A stretch of DNA of 64,000 nucleotides from Brumimicrobium oceani (GCF_003143775.1 NZ_QFRJ01000006.1:168464-232463), one strand, 5' to 3'; counted from the stretch's first letter, positions 7,958-17,607 are shown. The notes: generated by a model not told the origin, from the letters alone. Made by a program: numbers and translations.

Positions 7958-10900
7958 ATGAAGTCTTGGTTTTTGGAAATTTTCAGCTTTTTACTGCTTG
8001 TAATAATTTTACCAAGTACATTGTTTGCTCAGACTCATGTTACCTTAAATCTATTCCAGCAATTTAATGGCAAATTTGATTACACCATTATCGGGAATAC
8101 CCACAACGCCTTTGATAATTGGCAAACTCCCCCTCCACCTTGCCAAATGTTAACGAGTTCATCCGCAACATTAAATCTGTCCGCCGCTCAAAATGTTGTC
8201 GGTGCTTTTTTAATTTGGAGTGGTATTGAAGATGGTTCAGGAACAACCGTTACTCTAAATGGCATTGTCCAAACCCCTGATTTTATTAATTCAATTAATG
8301 TGAATCCTTCATCTTTCTCACCATTACCATATTTTTCTGCCGTAAAAGATATTACAACATACGTTCAAACTACTGGTAATGGGTTATACAACATCAGTAA
8401 TTTCAACTTAAATCCTTTGCTGTCAAATTATTGCTCAAATGCTGTTTACTATTCAGGCTGGAACATTATAGTTGTTTATTCCGACCCTTCCGTAACTAAC
8501 ACTCAATTAAATATATACGATGGATTTAGGTTTGTTGGAACTGGTCAATTAGGTTCAATCACTTTCCCAATTAATAATCTTAATATAACAAATACCACAA
8601 ATGCTAATATGACATTATTATCATGGAATGGGAGTTCAAGTTTATTTTTAGCACAATCAATTTTAATCAATGGTGATACTTTAAATAATTCTCAAAACCC
8701 CTCCAACAACCCTTTCAACAGCACAAATAGTTTTACGGGAAGCAATAGCAGTTGGAACATGGATGTGGATACTTATGACATAAGTAATTCGATTAATGTT
8801 GGCGATGTAAATGCTACAATTGTAGTTAACGCCTCCTACCTCCGCTTCATCTCCAACATCATCACCTCCATCCCCTCCGAACTCTCAGACGCCACAGTTT
8901 TTTTTGATACCATCACCGGTCAAGAACTTTGCGACAACCAAACTTTAAACATAGATTTCACAGTCCTAAACATAAATTCCAACGACACTTTACCACAAGG
9001 AACACCCATTTCTGTTTTTGTAAACGATAGCATATTTTTAGGAACTATTCTCACTCCCTCAGATATTCTAATCGGAGATAGTTTAGCAATGTCAACAAGC
9101 GTTACTATTCCAGCAAATGTAGCCAGTCCTTTTGATTTGAGCGTTATTGCCAACCAAGATGCTACGCAATTGGGCATTATTGCAGAAAGTAATTTAACCA
9201 ACAATTCTGCAGATACAACACTGAGTTTAATTCCAGTTATAACACCAATTTTCGATTCTATTCCGCCTGTTTGTCAAGGAACAAATTTAGTCCTGTCAAC
9301 TACTTCTAATAATGGTATTTTAGGAACTTGGTCGCCAGTTTTCAATACTCAAGCAACTACGATATACACTTTTACGCCATCAAGTTTATTCTGTGCAGAT
9401 ACAGTTCAACTTACCGTGCAAATTGTTCCAGAAATAGCTCCAACTTTTACTTTACCAGATTCTATTTGCATAAATGATACGCTTGTTTTTCCAACAGTTT
9501 CCAATAATGGAATAAACGGAACTTGGTCGCCCGCTTTTGACAATCAAAACACAACAACTTATACTTTTACACCAGATTCTTCGGGGGTTTCAGCAAATTG
9601 TCCTGCAAGCGTTCAACAATTAATTGAGGTTATTCCGCAAACTGTGCCTAGTTTTTCTTTTCAAGATTCGCTTTGTCCGGGCGCAAGTTTTACATTTCCA
9701 AATACTTCAAACAACGGAATAATTGGAACTTGGTCGCCTGCTTTTGACAATCAAAACACAACAAATTATACATTTACGCCAGCTGCTAATTCAATTTTCA
9801 ATGGCTGTGCAGCGAGTATTTCAGAAACGATAACTATAATTGACATTATAAATCCAACTGGAACAGCACCAGCAGACTTAACACTTCAATGCATTGGAGA
9901 CGTTCCTCCTGCCGATGTAAATTTAAGCACTGATGAGGCGGATAATTGCACTGCTATTCCAACGGTTACTTTTGTTTCCGATATTTCAGATGGAAATAAT
10001 TGTCCAGAAATAATAACAAGAACTTACAACATTGCAGATGATAATGGAAATGATATTGATGTAATACAAACCATAACCATCAACGACGATACACCTCCAA
10101 CTGCCAGCAATATCTCCACAACTGTTCAATGTTTATCGGATGTTCCAGCGGTAGATATTGCAATAGTTTCGGATGAAGCGGATAACTGCACAGTAAATCC
10201 AACAGTGGCATTTGTTTCTGAAAGTACCAATGCAAATATTTGCAATGGTCAAGAAATCACACGTATTTACAGCGTTACAGATGATTGTGGAAACAACATA
10301 AATATTACTCACACAATTATTGTTGATTCTTATACTCCAACTTTCACAGTTTCAGGACAAGGAACAAATTCTTGTAATGGAACAGACGGAACAATTACAC
10401 TTTCTGGATTAGCTCCAAATACCAATTATTTGATGAGTTTTGATGGTGGAACGACAAATCCAATTACTACCAACGCAGCAGGAAATTACGTTATCACTGG
10501 ACTTTCTGCTGGCTCTTACACCAATTACACCATTTCAGATGCCGATTGTCCTTCATGTGCAACCACAGAAAATGTTTCCATAAACATCAACGATCCAACA
10601 GCCGCAATTATCGGCGCCGGTCCTGATGCACAATATTGTGAAGGAACAACTGTAATCTTAAATGCCTTTAATCCTGAAAACGCAAACATATCGTGGAATA
10701 ATGGAATTACCGAAGGAGTTGGCTTTGTTCCGCCAGTTGGTGTTTCATATTATACCGTAACTTCTGAAAGGGTAAACTGCTTTTCTTCAGATCAAATTAT
10801 GATTACCGTTTCACCAGCAATTACAGATATTACTTGTCCATCAGATTTGACCGCTTCATGTGCTATTTCAGAGCAAGCACCTTACGCTGATTTCAATGCA

Positions 10901-13075
10901 TTTACTGCTGCTGGAGGTTCTGCAACAATTCCAGTTGGTGGTGTTATTGATTCTTCCTCATTTATGCTTTTAAGCGAAGTCTCTGACGGAATTACTTGTC
11001 CGGAAACCATCACAAGAACTTATCAAATTGCTGATACTTGTGGAGTTACTTTAACATGTACTCAGAATATTGTAATTAGCGAAATTATTCTTCCTAATGG
11101 AACCGCTCCAAATGACACAACAGTTCAATGTATTGGTGATGTTCCTCTTCCTGATGTGAATTTAATCACGGATGAAGCAGATAATTGTGCTGATATTCCA
11201 ACAGTAACTTTTATCTCTGATGTTTCAGATGGAAATACTTGTCCAGAAATCATTACAAGAACTTACAACATTGAAGATAAATGCGGGAATAATATTTATG
11301 TGGTTCAAACGATTACGATAAACGATACTATTCTGCCAACCGCTAGTAATCCTGATACGATTTTTGTAGATTGTTTGGCAGATGTTCCACTTCCAGATAT
11401 TTCCGTGGTGACAGACGAAGCAGATAATTGCACGGCAAATCCAACAGTGGCTTTTGTTTCTGAAACTTCCGATGGAAATACATGTAACATTGAAGAAATC
11501 ACAAGGATTTACAGCGTTACTGATGATTGTGGAAATACGATTGATGTTACGCAAACAATTGTTGTAGAAGTATCTGACCCTGTGTTTACCCTTTCTAGCA
11601 CAAATCCTACAACATGCCAAGGAAACGAGGGCACAATTACACTTTCAGGCTTAATTCCATCTTCAAATTATGAATTGAGTTTTGATGGCGGAACGCCGTT
11701 TTCGATTACCACTGATGGAACTGGAGAATACACCATTACTGGATTAGTTGAAGGAACTTACACAGGTTTTACACTTACAGAATCGACTTGTTCAACGTGT
11801 AGCACAACCCAAAACGTAACGATGACATTGACTGATCCAATCCCCCCAGTTGTAAATGCCGGAACTGATGTTGTAGCATGTGAAAACGACATTGTTACTT
11901 TAACAGCATTCAATCCAGAAAACGCAAATATTTCGTGGAATAATGGAGTTACTGATGGTGTTGGATTTGTTTCTCCTGTTGGAATTTCGACCTACACTGT
12001 CACCGCGGAAAAAGTAAATTGTTTTACCACAGACCAAGTTCAAGTTACTGTTAATCCTTTGCCAATTGTTGATGCTGGAAATGATTTTACGGTTTGTGAT
12101 GGAGATGAAACTACGCTTTCAGGAATTGGTGCAGATACTTATGTTTGGGATAATGGTGTGTTTGATGGAGTTCCATTTACGCCGAGTTTGGGGCTCCAAA
12201 CCTATACTGTTGTTGGGACATCAATTTTTGGATGTGAAAACACAGACCAAGTCGATGTTGAAGTCATTACTTCACCAGAAATCTCATTTACAGCGAACCA
12301 AACAATTGGCTGCGCACCGCAGGAAATCAACTTCATTAGCACTTCACCTGGAGTTGGAAACCAGTGTCTTTTCTCCATTAGCGATATCGCCCAAGTTTCG
12401 GGTTGCAACGTAAATTATGTTTTTGAAGATGCTGGGTGTTATGACGTCACGCTGCAAGTTGAACTTTCAAACGGCTGTACCGATGATTTCACCGTTTCAG
12501 ATTACATTTGCATTGACGATTACCCAATTGCAGATTTCACAGTAAATCCAGAAGAAATCACCAACATTTACAACGCGGTAGAGTTCACCAACACATCTTC
12601 TGGAGCAACAGCTTATGAGTGGAATTTTGGAGATGAAAACATTTCAAACGCAATTAACCCAACCCACGAATATTCAGTAAACACCATCAAAGAAAAAGCT
12701 ATTTTTGATGTCCAACTCATCGCAACGAGCAACTTAGGTTGTCAAGATACTTTCAATTTAGACCTTCCATTTTTCGAGGAATTGGTCTATTTTATTCCAA
12801 ATAGTTTTACGCCAGATGGAAATGACTACAACCAAACCTTCAAGCCCGTTTTCACCTCAGGATTTGATCCCTTAGATTACAAATTGCAAATCTATAACCG
12901 TTGGGGAGAATTGATTTTTGAAAGCAATGATGCAAATTATGGTTGGGACGGCACTTATGGAGCGAGCAAGATAAAATTTGCCCCTGAAGGCGCTTATGTT
13001 TGGAAGATCAGCTTCAAAAAATTGCGAAACGAAGAAAGCAAAGAGATCATTGGGAGTGTGAGCTTATTGAGATAA
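7958..13075 (+). CDS. giant secreted protein with HYR/PKD-like repeats and T9SS type B C-terminal domain
   Basis: A 1705-residue surface or secreted protein. ATG 7958 begins a typical signal peptide (MKSWFLEIFSFLLLVIILPS, cleaved after FA before Q); the longer frame from 7913 would bury it. After a N-terminal domain (to about 300) come three short modules each holding GTWSPxFDNQNTT, then a duplicated block of cysteine-rich HYR-like and SprB-like modules (ISWNNG, TITLSGL). A PKD domain (EWNFGDENISN) lies near 1565, and a gliding-motility type C-terminal domain (NSFTPDGNDYNQTFKPVF, NRWGELIF, YVWKISF) ends the protein. The type B domain directs T9SS export without the usual type A anchor. It is probably an adhesin-like structural protein; no enzyme domain is seen. 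Confidence 0.85.
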   Translation: MKSWFLEIFSFLLLVIILPSTLFAQTHVTLNLFQQFNGKFDYTIIGNTHNAFDNWQTPPPPCQMLTSSSATLNLSAAQNVVGAFLIWSGIEDGSGTTVTLNGIVQTPDFINSINVNPSSFSPLPYFSAVKDITTYVQTTGNGLYNISNFNLNPLLSNYCSNAVYYSGWNIIVVYSDPSVTNTQLNIYDGFRFVGTGQLGSITFPINNLNITNTTNANMTLLSWNGSSSLFLAQSILINGDTLNNSQNPSNNPFNSTNSFTGSNSSWNMDVDTYDISNSINVGDVNATIVVNASYLRFISNIITSIPSELSDATVFFDTITGQELCDNQTLNIDFTVLNINSNDTLPQGTPISVFVNDSIFLGTILTPSDILIGDSLAMSTSVTIPANVASPFDLSVIANQDATQLGIIAESNLTNNSADTTLSLIPVITPIFDSIPPVCQGTNLVLSTTSNNGILGTWSPVFNTQATTIYTFTPSSLFCADTVQLTVQIVPEIAPTFTLPDSICINDTLVFPTVSNNGINGTWSPAFDNQNTTTYTFTPDSSGVSANCPASVQQLIEVIPQTVPSFSFQDSLCPGASFTFPNTSNNGIIGTWSPAFDNQNTTNYTFTPAANSIFNGCAASISETITIIDIINPTGTAPADLTLQCIGDVPPADVNLSTDEADNCTAIPTVTFVSDISDGNNCPEIITRTYNIADDNGNDIDVIQTITINDDTPPTASNISTTVQCLSDVPAVDIAIVSDEADNCTVNPTVAFVSESTNANICNGQEITRIYSVTDDCGNNINITHTIIVDSYTPTFTVSGQGTNSCNGTDGTITLSGLAPNTNYLMSFDGGTTNPITTNAAGNYVITGLSAGSYTNYTISDADCPSCATTENVSININDPTAAIIGAGPDAQYCEGTTVILNAFNPENANISWNNGITEGVGFVPPVGVSYYTVTSERVNCFSSDQIMITVSPAITDITCPSDLTASCAISEQAPYADFNAFTAAGGSATIPVGGVIDSSSFMLLSEVSDGITCPETITRTYQIADTCGVTLTCTQNIVISEIILPNGTAPNDTTVQCIGDVPLPDVNLITDEADNCADIPTVTFISDVSDGNTCPEIITRTYNIEDKCGNNIYVVQTITINDTILPTASNPDTIFVDCLADVPLPDISVVTDEADNCTANPTVAFVSETSDGNTCNIEEITRIYSVTDDCGNTIDVTQTIVVEVSDPVFTLSSTNPTTCQGNEGTITLSGLIPSSNYELSFDGGTPFSITTDGTGEYTITGLVEGTYTGFTLTESTCSTCSTTQNVTMTLTDPIPPVVNAGTDVVACENDIVTLTAFNPENANISWNNGVTDGVGFVSPVGISTYTVTAEKVNCFTTDQVQVTVNPLPIVDAGNDFTVCDGDETTLSGIGADTYVWDNGVFDGVPFTPSLGLQTYTVVGTSIFGCENTDQVDVEVITSPEISFTANQTIGCAPQEINFISTSPGVGNQCLFSISDIAQVSGCNVNYVFEDAGCYDVTLQVELSNGCTDDFTVSDYICIDDYPIADFTVNPEEITNIYNAVEFTNTSSGATAYEWNFGDENISNAINPTHEYSVNTIKEKAIFDVQLIATSNLGCQDTFNLDLPFFEELVYFIPNSFTPDGNDYNQTFKPVFTSGFDPLDYKLQIYNRWGELIFESNDANYGWDGTYGASKIKFAPEGAYVWKISFKKLRNEESKEIIGSVSLLR

Positions 13076-13095
13076 TCGGATCATCATCCCAACAA

Positions 13096-13240
13096 AAAAC
13101 ATTGATCGAAGAGATAATGTAGGGACGTTTTGCAAACGTCCGTACCAGATTATCAAAGAGAGATCATTATCCGAAGAGATAGTTCCAGAACGATTCGCAA
13201 TCGTCCCCACCACATTATCAAAGAGAGATCATTATCAATA
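13096..13240. repeat. two copies of palindromic element family A
   Basis: Two adjacent units of the same element seen at 6146-6333. Unit 1 (from about 13100) has GGGACGTTTTGCAAACGTCC with its centre at about 13132. Unit 2 (from about 13165) has AACGATTCGCAATCGTCC and the arm ACATTATCAAAG. The inner arm differs between units but stays self-complementary (GGACGTTT/AAACGTCC versus GGACGATT/AATCGTCC), so base pairing is kept. A 67-codon open frame here is repeat DNA, not a gene. Confidence 0.7.
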
Positions 13241-13346
13241 GAAGAAATAAATATCCCCAAAATATCCATTTTCACGGCATCAAATATTTCGACTTTAGCA
13301 AATAAAATATACTTTTACCTATTACACTCATAAAATCAGCGTTTGG

Positions 13347-14171
13347 ATGGCGATAAAAGAGAAAATAAGGCAGGTTGTTGATGACAATACCACCAAAAAT
13401 GGGAAAATCTTTGATAATATAGTTCAACTTTTGATTTTCACTTCGCTTACTGCGTACGCCGTGGAAACTCTGCCCAACATTTCTCCCGAAATACGCAAAG
13501 TTTTATTTTGGATAGAAACAGTATGTATCGTATTGTTTACGGCAGAGTATATTCTAAGAATTTACATTGCAAAAAAACCATTCAAGTACATATTTAGCTT
13601 TTACGGCATTATCGACTTCCTCGCCATACTTCCGTTCTTCATGATTGCCACACATGACTTTTTAGCCTTGCGTGCGTTTAGGATATTTAGAGTTTTTCGA
13701 GCGTTTAAATTGATACGCTACAACAAAGCACTCAATCGTTTTCATTTAGTAGCTAAACTTATTCGTGAAGAAGTTATTCTGTTTCTTATTGTAACTGGAA
13801 TTTTTATTTTCTTAGCTTCCGCAGGAATCTACCACTTTGAAAACAAGGCGCAACCAGAGCTATTCAAGTCTATATTCCATGGCGGATGGTGGGCAATTGT
13901 TACGCTTACAACCGTAGGATATGGAGATGTTTACCCGATAACTGTAGGTGGAAAAATCTTTACTTTTTTCATGCTTATGATTGGAGTGGGCATTGTTACC
14001 ATTCCTGCTGGTCTCGTTGCAAGTGCGCTCACGAAAGCCAGACAAATTGAAGATGAAGCTTTATTGGAAACTGAGAGAAATGAAAAGGAAGAAGAAGATG
14101 AATATGGAACTAAGCTACTAAAACCAGTCAAAAAAAAGAAGAAAATTAGAGAAGACACAGATATCGATTAA
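13347..14171 (+). CDS. voltage-gated potassium channel (Kv-like, six-helix)
   Basis: A 274-residue inner-membrane ion channel. Six transmembrane segments are visible. S4 is the arginine ladder RAFRIFRVFRAFKLIR (residues 109-124). The pore loop holds the potassium selectivity filter TTVGYGD (188-194), followed by S6 (FFMLMIGVGIVTIPAGL). A charged cytoplasmic tail (from about 230, rich in E then K) ends the chain. Length and order fit bacterial KvAP-like channels. It lies alone between two repeat-rich gaps, so the context gives no further hint of its role. Confidence 0.88.
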   Translation: MAIKEKIRQVVDDNTTKNGKIFDNIVQLLIFTSLTAYAVETLPNISPEIRKVLFWIETVCIVLFTAEYILRIYIAKKPFKYIFSFYGIIDFLAILPFFMIATHDFLALRAFRIFRVFRAFKLIRYNKALNRFHLVAKLIREEVILFLIVTGIFIFLASAGIYHFENKAQPELFKSIFHGGWWAIVTLTTVGYGDVYPITVGGKIFTFFMLMIGVGIVTIPAGLVASALTKARQIEDEALLETERNEKEEEDEYGTKLLKPVKKKKKIREDTDID

Positions 14172-14281
14172 TCCAAAAAAGAATAAGTGATCTTTTGGTT
14201 TATTGATTCCACTTAAAGTTACCACTAATTTCAATTTAAAATCCTTAAGATTAGTTTAATATGAATTATTGAAGATTTTCT

Positions 14282-14450
14282 AATCAACAAAGGAGATTCC
14301 TCAATACTCGGTATTTTCGGAATGACAATCGATAGGTTGGTTAGGCGGGGAAAGTTGCTGAAGCTTTGCTTCAGCAACTTTCCCCAATCAATAATATATA
14401 ACACATTTCATTCCGAAGGAGTTAAACGACTGAGGAATCTCTTTTTGATT
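14282..14450. repeat. MITE-like nested inverted repeat
   Basis: Outer arms at 14282-14324 and 14408-14450 are imperfect inverted copies sharing AGATTCCTCA and TTCGGAATGA. Inside them sits a perfect 18-bp hairpin: GGGGAAAGTTGCTGAAGC at 14347-14364, loop TTT, and its complement at 14368-14385. The outer words (GAGATTCCTCAG, TTCGGAATGA) are familiar from repeats in many environmental bacteria. No transposase is nearby. It fills the 524-base gap after the channel gene. Confidence 0.65.
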
Positions 14451-14638
14451 ATCTTTAAATATTAATTTGGTTTCAAAGTCATAATTTTTAGCTAGTTATT
14501 TCTATTATAAAGAACTGGTATGATAGCGGGTAACCACATCTTGTTTTAATCAACCCACTGGAATAAATGATTTATCTCAGTTTTCACAATAATTAGCTCT
14601 TTTTCAAAGGAGTAATGTAGAGTAAACACTAAATAGAT

Positions 14639-14646
14639 TATCTTTG
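14639..14646 (+). promoter_or_regulatory. -7 promoter element for the HdeD-like gene
   Basis: TATCTTTG matches the Bacteroidota TAnnTTTG element. It is 50 bases before ATG 14696. I find no clear TTG partner at the -33 position, so this is tentative. Confidence 0.4.
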
Positions 14647-14695
14647 TAATTACCTAGGTAATCAATCTAAGGTGCTTCATTTAAACTATTTAGCT

Positions 14696-15334
14696 ATGAG
14701 TAATTCAATTTTTAAATCGTTGACAAACACTGTCAAAAACTGGTACATTCCTCTAATCGTAGGGGTTTTATTTATAGGTGCTGGAATTTTCACCTTTGCC
14801 TCGCCAATATCTTCTTATTTGGCACTTTCCCTACTTTTTAGCACATCTTTTTTGGTATCAGGAATGTTTGAAGTCATCTTCGCCATATCCAATAGAAAAT
14901 CTATGGACAATTGGGGTTGGACTCTAGTTTTTGGATTGGTAACTTTCTTTTTTGGGCTATCTATGACCATGCAACCCGCTTTCTCTATGTTTACACTTGC
15001 AGTTTTTGTAGGGATTACTCTCCTATTTCGTTCAATTGCAGCCATCAGCTTCGCAATTGAAATCAAAAATTACGGTGTTGGTCAATGGGGATTCTTGCTT
15101 GGAATAGGTATAATTGGTGCTATTTTCTCCTTCATTCTCCTTGTTAATCCAGTTTTTGCTGGCGCAACAATCGTTACATGGACAGCTATTTCATTCATAG
15201 CAGTGGGCGTTTTTAGTATTGTTTTATCTCTAAGACTAAGAAAAGTTAAACATATTTCTAAGAAAATTTCAAAAGGATTACGCGATCGTTTTGAAGCCAT
15301 CTCAAAAGAAATCAGAGAGGAGATTTATGATTAA
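14696..15334 (+). CDS. HdeD family (DUF308) membrane protein
   Basis: A 212-residue inner-membrane protein with six predicted hydrophobic helices in three similar pairs, typical of HdeD/DUF308. Conserved features are the repeated glycine-rich helices (WYIPLIVGVLFIGAGIF, WGWTLVFGLVTFFFGL, WGFLLGIGIIGAIFSF). The final 35 residues are basic and cytoplasmic. E. coli HdeD is linked to acid resistance at high cell density; in this phylum the role is unknown. ATG 14696 is preferred over an in-frame GTG at 14672, because it sits just before the conserved start and downstream of a -7 element. Confidence 0.85.
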   Translation: MSNSIFKSLTNTVKNWYIPLIVGVLFIGAGIFTFASPISSYLALSLLFSTSFLVSGMFEVIFAISNRKSMDNWGWTLVFGLVTFFFGLSMTMQPAFSMFTLAVFVGITLLFRSIAAISFAIEIKNYGVGQWGFLLGIGIIGAIFSFILLVNPVFAGATIVTWTAISFIAVGVFSIVLSLRLRKVKHISKKISKGLRDRFEAISKEIREEIYD

Positions 15335-15444
15335 TCCCTAAACATCGAATTAACATTCATATGGAAATTGCGAATTAATTTAACTAGAAAATTTGTATTT
15401 TTCATGCTTGTATCCGTATCGCATCGGAGAAAAAATCAATTCAT

Positions 15445-16044
15445 ATGAGAAACTTTAGTTTTAGAGAATTCTTAACCTCTAACATATCAGCAGACCCAGA
15501 AGTAATAACTCAACTTCTGCAGAGGTGTCAACGGAAAAGTTATAAAAAAGGCGACTTTCTGATTTTAGCTGGAGCCAATTGTTCGCATATCTTTTTTGTT
15601 GAAAAAGGAGTGCTTAGACAGTATTCAATTGACGAGAAAGGAAAAGAGCATATTTTACAATTTGCACCAGAGGGTTGGTTGCTCAACGACAGGGAGAGCA
15701 TGTACTTCAATCAACCGTCGAAATACTATATTGAAGCCTTAGAGAACACGGATGTTTTTATTTTAGACGAAAAGGTTATTGACCAATTAGCATTAGAAAT
15801 TCCAAGTTTTTCCACTTTCAATACAGAATTGCTAAACAATCACATTCGACATCTTCAAAACAGGATCAACTTATTGTTGAGCGCCACCGCTGAAGAGAGA
15901 TATTTGACTTTCATTCAAATGTATCCCGATATACTTTTACGTGTTCCCCAATGGATGGTGGCGTCCTACCTAGGAATTACTGCAGAAAGTTTGAGTCGCG
16001 TAAGGAAGGAACTCGTCGCAAAAAACTTTAAAAAAACTTCTTAA
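15445..16044 (+). CDS. Crp/Fnr family transcriptional regulator
   Basis: A 199-residue regulator. Residues 20-120 are a cNMP-binding jelly-roll (YKKGDFLILAGANCSHIFFV, GWLLNDRESMYFNQPSKYYI), and residues 150-192 include a C-terminal winged helix (VPQWMVASYLGITAESLSRV). The strict cAMP-binding signature is not obvious, and there are no iron-sulfur cysteines like those of Fnr, so the effector is unknown. This short Crp/Fnr subgroup is common in Bacteroidota. The pirin gene follows 53 bases later on the same strand, and both genes share an 11-base word upstream, which suggests that this protein may control pirin and itself. Confidence 0.85.
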   Translation: MRNFSFREFLTSNISADPEVITQLLQRCQRKSYKKGDFLILAGANCSHIFFVEKGVLRQYSIDEKGKEHILQFAPEGWLLNDRESMYFNQPSKYYIEALENTDVFILDEKVIDQLALEIPSFSTFNTELLNNHIRHLQNRINLLLSATAEERYLTFIQMYPDILLRVPQWMVASYLGITAESLSRVRKELVAKNFKKTS

Positions 16045-16097
16045 CATACGTCAATGCGCAAGGCAATTTTCATGCTTAACTTTACATTCAAAAAGAA

Positions 16098-16973
16098 ATG
16101 AAAATGAAAAATATAGATATTATAGCAGAACCTAATCCTCCACACTTTGTAGGAGATGGTTTCCGGGTTCATAATTTTATTCCAAGTGTTCCTAGAATGG
16201 ATATGAAGAGTATGGATCCGTTTATTATACTAGATTACAACTCAAAATTTGTATTTCCTCCCACAGACAAACCAAAAGGTGTTGGCGTACATCCTCACAA
16301 AGGTTTTGAAACAGTTACGATTGCCTACAAAGGGAAAATCGAACATCACGACAGTAGCGGTGGCGGTGGAGTAATTGATGAAGGCGGAGTGCAATGGATG
16401 ACCGCAGGAAACGGAGTTTTGCATAAAGAATTCCATGAGAAAGAATGGAGCAAAACCGGAGGAGAATTTCAGATGGTGCAACTTTGGGTCAATCTCCCGA
16501 AAAAGGATAAAAGCACGCCAGCAAAATATCAAGGCATTAGCTACGACATGATAAATCGCGTGGAATTACCTGAAAATGCAGGAATCATTGAAGTAATTGC
16601 AGGAGAATATCAAGGAACAAAAGGAGCGGCAACTACCTTTACACCTATCCATTTGATGAATGCCAAGCTAGTTAAAAATGGAAAAGCAAGATTTAATTTC
16701 CCTGCGAATTACACGACAATAATTTTAGCTATTGAAGGCGAAATTAAAATAAATGGTAAGGAAGTACTGCCCACAGATCATTTGGCATTAATGGCGAGAG
16801 ATGGTGAACATTTTGAAATTGAAGCCATGGAAAAATCAATTGTGCTCATATTAAGTGGAGAGCCAATTAAGGAACCTATAGCAGCGCATGGTCCTTTCGT
16901 AATGAATACGAGAGATGAATTAATTGAGGCTTTCAATGATTTTAATGAAGGGAAGTTTGGTTTTTTGGAATAA
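16098..16973 (+). CDS. pirin family protein
   Basis: A 291-residue bicupin. The N-terminal cupin has the four pirin metal ligands: His65 and His67 in HPHKGFET, His109 in GVLHKEF and Glu111. The C-terminal cupin (about 170-260) is degenerate, as usual. Characterised bacterial pirins have quercetin 2,3-dioxygenase activity or bind metabolic enzymes; the true substrate here is unknown. The start MKMKNIDIIAEP could also be the second Met, two codons on. Placement directly after a Crp/Fnr-type regulator resembles pairings where the regulator controls a stress-linked pirin. Confidence 0.87.
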   Translation: MKMKNIDIIAEPNPPHFVGDGFRVHNFIPSVPRMDMKSMDPFIILDYNSKFVFPPTDKPKGVGVHPHKGFETVTIAYKGKIEHHDSSGGGGVIDEGGVQWMTAGNGVLHKEFHEKEWSKTGGEFQMVQLWVNLPKKDKSTPAKYQGISYDMINRVELPENAGIIEVIAGEYQGTKGAATTFTPIHLMNAKLVKNGKARFNFPANYTTIILAIEGEIKINGKEVLPTDHLALMARDGEHFEIEAMEKSIVLILSGEPIKEPIAAHGPFVMNTRDELIEAFNDFNEGKFGFLE

Positions 16974-17046
16974 ACTTCTTGTAGGGAATTTTACCAACAG
17001 TTTAACATATTACAATAGAAAATGGTTTCCCCGTTAATTTGACAAA

Positions 17047-17090
17047 ATCCTTCCATTTTTGAAAATCATAATTTTCAAAAATGGAAGGAT
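17047..17090. repeat. perfect 20-bp hairpin
   Basis: ATCCTTCCATTTTTGAAAAT at 17047-17066 is exactly complementary to 17071-17090, with a 4-base loop (cata). There is no T run, so it is not an ordinary terminator. Confidence 0.8.
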
Positions 17091-17112
17091 GACAGTTGTT
17101 GGTGTAAAGGGG

Positions 17113-17168
17113 CAAACGAGAGGAAAAAACGAAAGCACCAAAGCGCTTTTGTTTTTTCCTCTCGTTTG
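17113..17168. repeat. perfect 18-bp hairpin with structured loop
   Basis: CAAACGAGAGGAAAAAAC (17113-17130) pairs exactly with 17151-17168. The 20-base loop itself contains AAAGCGCTTT. It lies 22 bases after the previous hairpin. Confidence 0.8.
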
Positions 17169-17365
17169 AAATATGGGGTCACATTAAATTTGTGGGGATA
17201 TGTTTTATTATAAAACAATGGCCAGCTAATATCCAAACGTCAATTACAATTAACATCACGTCAATATTTTTTCAATTTATGCTTCATTTCGAAATAAGGT
17301 CGACATTTAGCTATAAGTTTTCTTGTGGCTTGTCGATGTGGAATTAGACCGAGAAGTAAAAAAAA

Positions 17366-17394
17366 GTTACCACAAGATATAATCTTGTGGTAAC
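17366..17394. repeat. 13-bp hairpin of the CCACRAGA family
   Basis: GTTACCACAAGAT (17366-17378) pairs with ATCTTGTGGTAAC (17382-17394) around a 3-base loop. A partial related copy follows (TTCGTGGTATATCTTGTGGG at about 17420-17440). The arm resembles the ACCACGAGA hairpins at 50371-50526, with paired base changes. Confidence 0.7.
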
Positions 17395-17465
17395 GCTTTA
17401 GTTACCTAATGTTCTACTTCGTGGTATATCTTGTGGGAAAGTTTTAGTCTTGTTCTTTTATGCAC

Positions 17466-17494
17466 TTCATCTTTTACAGAGTCTAAAAGATGAA
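17466..17494. repeat. 11-bp hairpin
   Basis: TTCATCTTTTA (17466-17476) and TAAAAGATGAA (17484-17494) are exact inverted copies around a 7-base loop. Outer words AGTCTT (about 17444) and AAGACT (about 17508) extend the symmetry. Confidence 0.6.
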
Positions 17495-17607
17495 CTCAAG
17501 ATAGGATAAGACTAATTTTTATACAGGGATTCTTAGTCAAGAAAAAACTTAATCCCCAACTTTTAAAACTGACCCGAAATATGCCCCTAGCCTAATGTCA
17601 TCCTAAA

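Noticed and set aside
11225..11620. 131-codon minus-strand frame inside the type B T9SS gene
   Set aside because: It is the antisense shadow of repeated coding modules, with no start signals and unlikely composition.
13130..13333. 67-codon plus-strand frame after the type B gene
   Set aside because: It consists mostly of the family A palindromic repeat.
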